From Georgenia_A wangjunii (GTDB taxonomy: Bacteria > Actinomycetota > Actinomycetes > Actinomycetales > Actinomycetaceae): a stretch of 64,000 nucleotides of DNA. Location of the stretch: NCBI RefSeq assembly GCF_036421915.1, contig NZ_JAZGOM010000004.1; one strand, 5' to 3'. A program made the translations under genes and the position numbers. Below are positions 9,392-16,218 of this stretch, in pieces (the first letter of the stretch is position 1; every line of letters starts with the position of its first letter). Below the pieces are notes generated by a model. The model saw only the letters and a list, made by a program, of their open reading frames with translations, had not been told where the DNA came from and did not search any database.

Positions 9392-11931
9392 CGCTCGGCG
9401 CTCTGCCGCCCCGCGGACTGACCCTCCTCGCCGGGTTCGAGAGCACGTACGTGCCCGCCGCCGGCCTCGACGCCTTCGACCTCACCCGCCACGCCGAGAC
9501 GTGGCGGGCCGACCTCGACGCCGTGCTCGGTGCCGGGGTGCGGCACCTGCGCTACCCGCTGCGCTGGCACCGCATCGAGCGTGAGCCGGGCGTCTACGAC
9601 TGGCGCGAGGCCGACGCGGTCCTCGGTCACCTCCGCGACCGTGGCGCCGTGCCCGTCGTCGACCTCGTCCACCACACGAGCTACCCGGACTGGCTCTCCG
9701 ACGGCTTCCGCGGTGCCGACTTCTCACCGGCCCTCGTGCGTTTCGCCGAGGCGGTGGCGACCCGGTACCCCTGGCTCCCGGCGTACACGCTGTTCAACGA
9801 GCCCTTCGCCACCCTGTTCCTCGCCGGGCACCAGGGCCTGTGGCCGCCCTACGACCGCGGCGACGCCGGGTTTGCCCGCCTCCTGCGGTCCGTGCTCCCC
9901 GGCCTCACCGAAGCCGCTGCGTGCTGGCGTGCGCTGCTCCCCCGTGCCCAGCACGTGTGGATCGACACCGCCGAGCACCACACGGGCGTCGGTCCCGGCG
10001 CGCCCTACGCCGTGGTGGCGAACGACCGCCGGCACGTCGCCCTCGACCTCGCGCTCGGTCACGACCTCTCCCTCGAGCGCCCGTACCTGCGCCGGCTCGT
10101 CGAGGCCGGCGGCGAGGCGCTCCTCGACCTCACCCCCCTCACTGTCGACGTCCTCGGGCTCGACTACTACGCCCACTCGGAGTGGTTCTACGACGAGGTC
10201 GGCGGCCACGCCCCCTCCCCCCGGCCCGTCGGCCTGGCCCGCGTCATCGAGCAGTACGGCGACCGGTACGGCCTGCCCATGATGGTGAGCGAGACGAACG
10301 TGCGCGGCCTGCCCTCCGACCGCGTGTCCTGGCTGCGCTACGTCCTCGAGCAGTACGAGACCGCGCTCGCCCGCGGGTACGACCTCCACGGCCTGTGCTG
10401 GTTCCCCCAGGTCAGCTCGTGCGACTGGGACACGCTCCTCGCCCTCGCGCGGGGCCGTGCCGACCCGGTCGGCATCGTCGACCTCGCCGACGACGGGACG
10501 CGCACCCGCACGATCTTCACCGAGGCGTGGGAGGCGGTCGCCGCCGGAGCCGGCTCGGCCGACCTCCCCGCCTACCGGTTCCAGCCGCCGTGCGACGGCC
10601 AGCTCGCCGGGATCGGCCCGGCGACCGCCCACTGGCCGTGGGAGGACCCCCCGCCCGACGAGCTCGTCCCGCCGCTGCACGTGGCCGCCCCTACGACGGC
10701 GCCCCCGTCCCCCATCGCCCATGTCCACAAGGAGCAGCTCATGGAAGCGCCCAGCACGTGCCCCGACCTCGTCGTCCTCTCGCACCTGCGCTGGTCCTGG
10801 GTCTGGCAACGGCCGCAGCACCTCGTCTCGCGGCTCGCCGCCGCGCGCACCGCCGCCGGCGCGCGGACGTGGTTCGTCGAGGAGCCGCTGCCCGCCGACG
10901 TCGAGCGCCCGACCCTGCGCACCCAGGAGGTCGACGGCGTCACCCGCGTGTGGCTCGAGGTGCCGCCCAACGCCGAGGGCCCGGCGCAGCCGAGCTTCGA
11001 CGACCCCCGCGCCCGTGACTACGCCGACCTCCTCGCCCCGGTCCTCGCCCGCGGCGGGACCGGCGTCGGCACGCCCGCCCACGACGTGTGGCTGTACACC
11101 CCGATGGGCGTCGAGATCGCCCGCTCGCTCCGGCCCGGCCGCACCGTCTACGACGTCATGGACGACCTCGCGTCCTTCCGCGACGCCCCGCGCGGCCTCG
11201 TCCTGCGCCAGCGCAACCTCGTGGCCCGCGCGGACGTCGTCTTCACCGGCGGCCGTTCGCTCCACCACTCCGTCCTCGCGCACCGGAGCGAGGGGGTGCA
11301 CCTCTTCCCCAGCGGCGTCGAGGCGGACCACTACTCCGGCGCCCGGGCGCTGCGCCGGGACCACGAGCGCCCCGTGGCCGGGTACGTCGGCGTGCTCGAC
11401 GAGCGCCTCGACCTCGGCCTCCTCGCCGACCTGGCCGCACGACTGCCGGACTGGACCCTGCGGATCGTCGGGCCCGTCGCCAAGATCGACCCGGCGAGCC
11501 TGCCCGCGGCGCCGAACATCGAGTACGCCGGGATGGTCGCGTACGAGGACCTGCCGTGCACGATGGCGGGCTTCGACGTCGCTCTCATGCCCTTCGCGCT
11601 CAACGAGGCGACACGCTCGATCAGCCCGACGAAGACGCTCGAGTACCTCGCGGCAGGGCTTCCGGTCGTCTCCACCCGGGTCCCCGACGTCGTCGCGGAC
11701 TACGCGAGCGTCGTCCATCTCGCCGACGACGGCGCCTCCTTCGCCGCGGCGTGCCGGGAGGTCCTCACGCAGGACCGGTCCGAGCGCGACGCCCTCGTCG
11801 AGCCGATCCTCGCGCGCCAGGAGTGGGACCACATCGCCTGCGCGATGGCGGAGCTGCTCGACAGGGTCGGCGCGGCGGCTCAGGCTAGCGCTGCCGAAGC
11901 TCTCGCCGGTGAGAGCGAGGCGGCCGGGTGA
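9388..11931 (+). CDS. Fusion: GH1-like glycoside hydrolase + glycosyltransferase
   Basis: An 847-aa protein with two enzyme halves. Residues 1-380 look like a clan GH-A barrel of the family 1 (beta-glucosidase) type: FESTYVPAAGLDAFDLT, LRYPLRWHRIEREPGVYDW, acid/base Glu near 137 in YTLFNEPFATLF, LGLDYYAHSEW and a nucleophile Glu near 302 in MMVSETNVRG. After a Pro-rich linker (about 420-450) comes a GT-B-like glycosyltransferase (about 460-830): LVVLSHLRWSWVWQRPQHLV, YDVMDDLASF, FPSGVEADHY and the nucleotide-sugar-binding end SISPTKTLEYLAAGLPVVST. No signal peptide, so both halves act in the cytosol. It is translationally coupled to the SDR (GTGA) and to the following small gene. The pairing suggests remodelling or assembly of a glycoside or glycolipid; substrate unknown. 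Confidence 0.85.
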   Translation: MTLGALPPRGLTLLAGFESTYVPAAGLDAFDLTRHAETWRADLDAVLGAGVRHLRYPLRWHRIEREPGVYDWREADAVLGHLRDRGAVPVVDLVHHTSYPDWLSDGFRGADFSPALVRFAEAVATRYPWLPAYTLFNEPFATLFLAGHQGLWPPYDRGDAGFARLLRSVLPGLTEAAACWRALLPRAQHVWIDTAEHHTGVGPGAPYAVVANDRRHVALDLALGHDLSLERPYLRRLVEAGGEALLDLTPLTVDVLGLDYYAHSEWFYDEVGGHAPSPRPVGLARVIEQYGDRYGLPMMVSETNVRGLPSDRVSWLRYVLEQYETALARGYDLHGLCWFPQVSSCDWDTLLALARGRADPVGIVDLADDGTRTRTIFTEAWEAVAAGAGSADLPAYRFQPPCDGQLAGIGPATAHWPWEDPPPDELVPPLHVAAPTTAPPSPIAHVHKEQLMEAPSTCPDLVVLSHLRWSWVWQRPQHLVSRLAAARTAAGARTWFVEEPLPADVERPTLRTQEVDGVTRVWLEVPPNAEGPAQPSFDDPRARDYADLLAPVLARGGTGVGTPAHDVWLYTPMGVEIARSLRPGRTVYDVMDDLASFRDAPRGLVLRQRNLVARADVVFTGGRSLHHSVLAHRSEGVHLFPSGVEADHYSGARALRRDHERPVAGYVGVLDERLDLGLLADLAARLPDWTLRIVGPVAKIDPASLPAAPNIEYAGMVAYEDLPCTMAGFDVALMPFALNEATRSISPTKTLEYLAAGLPVVSTRVPDVVADYASVVHLADDGASFAAACREVLTQDRSERDALVEPILARQEWDHIACAMAELLDRVGAAAQASAAEALAGESEAAG

Positions 11932-12233
11932 CGTCCTGGTCGGACGATGCCGGGCCCACCGCGCTCGCCCGCGAGCTCGGGGAGGCCCACCGGCAAGGGG
12001 TCGGAGCGGCGACGGCAGGGCTGCAGGACGCCGCCCTCGGTGCGGTGCGGCTGAGCGGGGACGGCGTGCCGGTCCTCGCGGACGCCGCCGTGTCCTCGGC
12101 GACGCCGTTCCTGCGCGCACCGCTCCTCACCCGGATCTCCCGCGCGCGACTCCTCCACACGGCGTCCGCCGACGGGCTGTGCCCCGCGTGCGGGGTCTCG
12201 GCGCCGTGCGAGACCGTGCGCGCGCTCGGCTGA
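11928..12233 (+). CDS. Small protein with C-terminal CPxCG motif, function unknown
   Basis: 101-aa protein beginning at a GTG that overlaps the stop of the GH-GT gene (GTGA). Residues 1-75 are Ala-rich with helical periodicity. The C-terminus GLCPACGVSAPCETVRAL has three cysteines in a CPxCG-x4-C arrangement that could bind a metal or act as a recognition tail. Codon usage (G/C in third positions) and tight coupling argue that it is real. I do not recognise a named family. It closes the SDR/GH-GT cassette. Confidence 0.68.
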   Translation: MTSWSDDAGPTALARELGEAHRQGVGAATAGLQDAALGAVRLSGDGVPVLADAAVSSATPFLRAPLLTRISRARLLHTASADGLCPACGVSAPCETVRALG

Positions 12234-12502
12234 GGGTCCCGGACCGGTTGGCCGCCTCCACCGCGAGGCGGGCCGGCGTCGCGCCCCCGACCACGGGTGG
12301 ATCCTCGCGCGAGGCGCGCTCGATTCGACGAGCGCGGCTTGCGGGGGACCTTGGCGATCTGGAGACCCGAGCCCGGGCTCACGTGGGCCGCGGCGGTCAA
12401 CCGGCGCCGGTCGTTGTCGTCGTTGACGCCGTCACTGTGACGCCAATAGGCTCCGAATCTTCCCGCCTACTGGCCCCGGCCACCGATGATCCCGGAGCAC
12501 CC
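12234..12502. other. Intergenic region with promoter
   Basis: 269 bp without a gene. No strong terminator for the SDR cassette is visible. The right end carries the promoter described at 12423-12452; the rest is GC-rich with no recognisable site. Confidence 0.6.
12423..12452 (+). promoter_or_regulatory. Promoter with internal palindrome for the LPXTG hydrolase
   Basis: TTGACG (12423-12428), 18 bp, TAGGCT (12447-12452). The spacer holds a perfect palindrome GTCAC-T-GTGAC (12431-12441), a likely operator because a bound protein would sit between -35 and -10. The leader to the ATG is about 44 nt. Confidence 0.6.
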
Positions 12503-14650
12503 ATGGCCCGCACCCGCACCCTTGCCGCGCTTGTCGCCGCGGCCGCCCTCACAGTCCCCACCGCCCTGCTCGGCTCGCCCGCCGTCGCCTCGCCAACCGA
12601 GCTCGAGCGGCGCCCGTCGCTGGCCACCGGCGAGACCGTCCCCGCACCCACCGTTACCGAGCCGGTGGCGAACACCAGCCCGGTCGGCGACCCGAGTCAC
12701 GGCTACCCGTTCCTCGCCACCGACGTCGACCTGAGCGCTGCGGGGTACGTCGAGGAGGAGTTCCTCATCTCAGGGGAGGCGACCCGCTACGCCGCCGACG
12801 GGCTGACTGACGCCACGGTCACCAGCACCGGGCACCCCTACACCACGCGCATCGTCGTCCGCCGCCCCGTAGACGCGGCCACCTCCAACGGGGTCGTCCT
12901 CGCCGAGTGGATGAATGTCTCCAACGGGTGGGACCAGGAGGTCGACTGGTTCCAGACGCACGAGCACCTGATGCGCGAGGGCTACACATGGGTCGGCGTC
13001 TCCGCCCAACGCGCCGGCGTGCACTCGGAGACCGGCCTCAAGGCGTGGAGCCCGGAGCGCTACGGCGCACTCGACCTCACTGACGGCGGCACCATCGAGG
13101 ACGACTCGCTGTCCTATGACGTGTTCAGCCAGGCCGTGAAGGCCCTGCGGGACCCGGCCGGGACCGACCCGCTCGGTCCGATCGACCCCGACTACGTCAT
13201 CGCGACCGGCCACTCGCAGTCCGCAGGGCGGCTGCACACGTACTACAACAGCGTCCAGCCGTTGGCCGACGTGCTCGATGCGGTCGTCCTGCACGGCGGC
13301 GGTGGGCCGGTCCGCACCGATCTCGACACCCCGCTGTTCAAGCTCAACTCCGAGGGTGACCTCGCGATCGACCTCCTCGATGCCGCTGTGCGCCAGCCGG
13401 ACTCCGACACGGTGCGCACGTGGGAGGTCGCCGGCGCCTCGCACGGCGACTGGAAGCTCATCACCGACTACGGCCCGCTGCGGCTGCGTGACATCGGCAC
13501 GCTGCCCGGCGGCCACCCGGGACTGCCGCAGACCTGCGATCTGCCCTCGCTCTCCCGGGTGCCCCAGCACCAGGTACAGGCCGCGGTGTACGACCACACC
13601 GTCGCCTGGGTCGCCCACGGCGTCCAGCCGCCGACAGCGGATCCGATCGAGCTCGACGACGAGGGCCAGGTGGTCCGCGACGCCCTCGGCCTCGCCGAGG
13701 GCGGCATCCGCCTCGCCGCGGTGGAAGCGCCGGTGCGAGTCAACAGCGGCGTGAACACCGGACCTGGTTTCTGCTTCCTCGACGGGAGCTCGGTGCCACT
13801 GCCCGAGGCCGTGCTCGCCGAGCTGTACCCGACAGTCGACACCTACGCCGGGGACGTCGCCGCCGCGACCGCCGATGCCGTCCAGCGCGGTTACGTGCCG
13901 ATGAACGTCGCCGTCGACCAGGCGTGGTACTCCGACCTGGCTTACCTCGTGGGTGACCTGGCCGCTGAGGACCGCCTCCCCGGGCCGCTCGCGACCCGGC
14001 TCGCGTCCTGGGCCGAGCTGGCCGGGGTCGCCGCCGACAACGGCCAGCGCGACGAGGCCGTCCGGCAGCTCGAGCGCATCGCCGCCGAGATCGAGAGCTC
14101 GAGCGTCGACGCCGCCGCGCGCGCGGCGCTCCTGCGCCAGGCGGAAGCTGCCCTCGCGGTTCTTGGGGCGACCGACCCTGCCTACACCCCGGCGATCACG
14201 CTCGACGACGACGAGGTCCAGGCCGGCACGAGCGTTGGCGTGGTCCTCAGCGGCTTCATGCCAGACGGGACGGTCGTCCTCACCCTCGACGGCACCGTCC
14301 TCGCCGAGGTGGAGGTCGACGACGAGGGCGCGGCCACCGCCGACGTCACCATCCCCGTGACGACGGCGGGCGGGCAGTTCGCGCTCACGGCGACGCAGGG
14401 CGCGCTGACGGTCAGCGCCCCGCTCACCGTGACCGCGGCACCGACGCCGACGCCGACGCCGACGGACACGATGTCCCCGACGCCGACGGGCACCGACTCA
14501 CCCGCGCCGACCCCGGCACCCACGACCACCCCGCCCGGCGGGGGCGGGCTGCCGAGCACCGGTGCTGAGGTCGGCGCGGCGCTCCTCGCCGCGCTGGTGC
14601 TCCTCGGGACGGGTGGGGTCCTCCTGGCCCGCCGCCGGGCCGGGGCCTGA
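12503..14650 (+). CDS. Secreted, LPXTG-anchored alpha/beta-hydrolase domain protein
   Basis: 715-aa exported protein. Residues 1-30 form a Sec signal peptide (TLAALVAAAALTVPTALLG, cleavage near VASP). Residues 45-490 match the large alpha/beta-hydrolase domain family (Abhydrolase_10 type): VVLAEWMNVSNGWDQEVDW, nucleophile Ser near 238 in ATGHSQSAGRLHTYYN, and a likely catalytic His in GASHGDWKL. Residues 491-555 are helical. A beta-rich module follows (YTPAITLDDDEVQAGTSVG onward, about 560-650), then a Pro/Thr linker, LPSTG at 683-687, a membrane helix and a RRRAGA tail. Sortase would link it to the cell wall. The ATG at 12503 has CGGAG 7 nt upstream and its own promoter. The last 471 bp are duplicated in the GH20 gene at 16219. 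Substrate unknown, probably an ester. Confidence 0.85.
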   Translation: MARTRTLAALVAAAALTVPTALLGSPAVASPTELERRPSLATGETVPAPTVTEPVANTSPVGDPSHGYPFLATDVDLSAAGYVEEEFLISGEATRYAADGLTDATVTSTGHPYTTRIVVRRPVDAATSNGVVLAEWMNVSNGWDQEVDWFQTHEHLMREGYTWVGVSAQRAGVHSETGLKAWSPERYGALDLTDGGTIEDDSLSYDVFSQAVKALRDPAGTDPLGPIDPDYVIATGHSQSAGRLHTYYNSVQPLADVLDAVVLHGGGGPVRTDLDTPLFKLNSEGDLAIDLLDAAVRQPDSDTVRTWEVAGASHGDWKLITDYGPLRLRDIGTLPGGHPGLPQTCDLPSLSRVPQHQVQAAVYDHTVAWVAHGVQPPTADPIELDDEGQVVRDALGLAEGGIRLAAVEAPVRVNSGVNTGPGFCFLDGSSVPLPEAVLAELYPTVDTYAGDVAAATADAVQRGYVPMNVAVDQAWYSDLAYLVGDLAAEDRLPGPLATRLASWAELAGVAADNGQRDEAVRQLERIAAEIESSSVDAAARAALLRQAEAALAVLGATDPAYTPAITLDDDEVQAGTSVGVVLSGFMPDGTVVLTLDGTVLAEVEVDDEGAATADVTIPVTTAGGQFALTATQGALTVSAPLTVTAAPTPTPTPTDTMSPTPTGTDSPAPTPAPTTTPPGGGGLPSTGAEVGAALLAALVLLGTGGVLLARRRAGA
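14180..14650 (+). repeat. Duplicated surface-anchor module, copy 1
   Basis: 471 bp encoding the beta module, PT-rich linker, LPXTG and membrane anchor. They align without net indels (constant offset 4514) to 18694-19164 in the GH20 gene, and the similarity continues through the terminator into methyltransferase sequence on the opposite strand. Differences are scattered substitutions, as expected of a diverged duplication. Confidence 0.9.
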
Positions 14651-14661
14651 CCCAGCCGACG

Positions 14662-14698
14662 ACGACGCCCCGGGTGGTCCGACCGCCCGGGGCGTCGT
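14662..14698. terminator. Hairpin terminator, copy 1
   Basis: ACGACGCCCCGGG / CCCGGGGCGTCGT, a 13-bp stem with an inner GGTC/GACC stem, 12 bp after the hydrolase stop. The same element recurs at 19177-19213 after the GH20 gene. Confidence 0.85.
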
Positions 14699-14716
14699 TC
14701 TGCCCAGCCACCCCCG

Positions 14717-14791
14717 GGACGCGTCACCGTCCGCCGCGCGTCAGGCGTCTCGCCGCGCGCGTCACAGTCTCGCTGGACGCGTCACCGTCCG
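14717..14791. repeat. 17-bp direct repeat in pseudogene tail
   Basis: GGACGCGTCACCGTCCG occurs at 14717-14733 and 14775-14791, 58 bp apart. Compared with the intact methyltransferase copy, this side carries 59 extra bases, matching a short tandem duplication of the spacer. Confidence 0.6.
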
Positions 14792-15280
14792 GCGCTGCGT
14801 CGGGCCGAGACGAGGTGGAGCGGGTCTCCCGGGCCGAGACGCCGGCGGGTGACGACCTCGAACCCGGCCGTCGCGCACGCGCCGACGACGTCCGCCGGCC
14901 GCGGCAAGGCCATCGGCGGGTCCTGAGCGTGGAGGAGGACGTCGAAGTGACGGCTGAACGGTGACTCGTCCGCCGTCGTCGTGACGACGACGAGGCGCCC
15001 GCCCGGCGCCAGCAGTTGGCGAGGGACGCGAGCAGCCTCCCCCGCTCCCCCCCGCGGGCCCGGGGCGACTCCACGAGCAGACGTCACAGGAGCGTTCCGT
15101 CCCCGCAGCCCACGTCGAGGAGACGCTCCGACGCCGCGGCATCGAGCTCGCGGACGAGGGCCGCCTCCGCGAGCGGGGCCATCGCGCTGGAGAGCCGGGC
15201 GATGACGTCCGCATGGTCGACGACGTCGGGCGGCCCGTCCCTCCCCGCAGCTGGTCGGCCATGCCGCGATACACGTCGCC
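14782..15280 (-). pseudogene. Decayed SAM-dependent methyltransferase copy
   Basis: Remnant of the methyltransferase encoded intact at 19222-20265. Recognisable pieces read ADVIARLSSAMAPLAEAALV and LLDVGCGDGT in one frame, then LLAPGGRLVVVTTTADESPF, FDVLLHAQDPPMALPRPADV and LVSARR in another. The first 120 or so residues are absent; similarity stops abruptly at about 15280, at GDVYRGMADQ. Comparing offsets on either side (4455 and 4636) gives a net internal deletion of 181 nt, not a multiple of three, which breaks the frame right after motif I. It cannot make an active enzyme. It is part of the same duplication as the surface module. Confidence 0.88.
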
Positions 15281-15310
15281 CTGAGCGGCGCCGTGCTGCG
15301 CGCGTGCGTC

Positions 15311-15916
15311 TCAGGCGTGCGCGGGCGGCTCCGGGGCGAAGGCGGCGTTGTGGGTGGAGACCTTCCGCGCGAGCGAGAGGTGGGACCCGAGGAACCCACC
15401 GGCGCCGACGACGACACCCGCGGCGAGACCGATCGCGACGCCCAGCCCGTGGTGGCCGCGGCGCCGGGCGAGCCACGAGCCGGTGTAGAGGCCGAGCGCC
15501 ACCGAGTTGGCCGCCGCGTGCGCGACCCCCACGCGCTTGGCCCCGCCCTCGGTCGTCGCCCACTCCGCCCAGCCGGTCACCGCCGTCGGGACCGCCGCGA
15601 GCAGCCCGACGCCGACCAGCCGGCTGGCGGCCTCGCGCGAGCTCCCGGTGAGGTCGAGGATCGTCGCCGAGGTCCACGCGCCGATCGGCAGGTCCGTGAG
15701 GAGCGGGTGGAGGGCGTGCCCGAGCACCCGGCCGTGGAGCGCCCGACGGGCAGGCTCGCTCGCCACGAGCGCCTCGGCGACGGGCTCGAGGGCCTTGACC
15801 GCGGGGTCGAGGGCGTCGTTGTGCTCGAGGGCCAGCGCCGCCCGGACGAGCAGCGGCTCGCGACCTCCCCCGTGGCCGTCGTGGACGCGGGCGGGCTCGT
15901 GCGACGTCATCGCCAT
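15311..15916 (-). CDS. DUF2231-family membrane protein
   Basis: 201-aa integral membrane protein. After a soluble N-terminus of about 50 residues comes the conserved HGRVLGHALHPLLTDLPIGAWTSATILDL, characteristic of DUF2231, followed by about four hydrophobic helices (LVGVGLLAAVPTAVTGWAEW, VAHAAANSVALGLYTGSWLA, LGVAIGLAAGVVVGAGGFLG). The ATG at 15914-15916 has GGAGG 5 nt upstream; an ATG two codons later is also possible. Function unknown; some relatives sit in redox contexts. It lies between the two duplicated segments, adjacent to the methyltransferase pseudogene. Confidence 0.82.
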   Translation of the reverse strand: MAMTSHEPARVHDGHGGGREPLLVRAALALEHNDALDPAVKALEPVAEALVASEPARRALHGRVLGHALHPLLTDLPIGAWTSATILDLTGSSREAASRLVGVGLLAAVPTAVTGWAEWATTEGGAKRVGVAHAAANSVALGLYTGSWLARRRGHHGLGVAIGLAAGVVVGAGGFLGSHLSLARKVSTHNAAFAPEPPAHA

Positions 15917-16218
15917 GGGGACCTCCGGGAGTGCGGGCGGGCTGGGTAAGAGGCAGCGTCGCCCAGTGACGTCGCAGACGCATCCGGAGGCCGGCGGCCG
16001 GGCGGCATGCGCGCCCGTGGCCGCCGGTGGTCGCGGTCTCAGCATTCCCGGGACTGATCCGTTGCCCGGACCGCAACAACCCTTGACAGCGCGGAGGGGC
16101 AGTCGGATCCTGAGACCAGTCCTCGGTCGTGTGCTGCCCCCTCCTTCCCTCAGCGCACCAGCCGATGACTCCGCGCGCTGCGCGCGGACGGGGGAACAGC
16201 AACGAAGGAGCATGCGTG
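15917..16218. other. Divergent intergenic region upstream of the hexosaminidase
   Basis: 302 bp between the DUF2231 gene and the GH20 gene. It holds the GH20 promoter (16083-16111) and, just upstream of it, an inverted pair GTTGC (16061-16065) / GCAAC (16073-16077). A GC-only hairpin GCGCGCTGCGCGC lies near 16177 in the leader. Confidence 0.6.
16083..16120 (+). promoter_or_regulatory. Promoter and dre half-site for the hexosaminidase
   Basis: Perfect -35 TTGACA (16083-16088), 17 bp, weak -10 GATCCT (16106-16111). Directly after it AGACCAGT (16113-16120) equals the right half of the DasR element; the left half is not recognisable. The layout (operator at the start of transcription) copies that of the PTS permease promoter. 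Confidence 0.5.
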
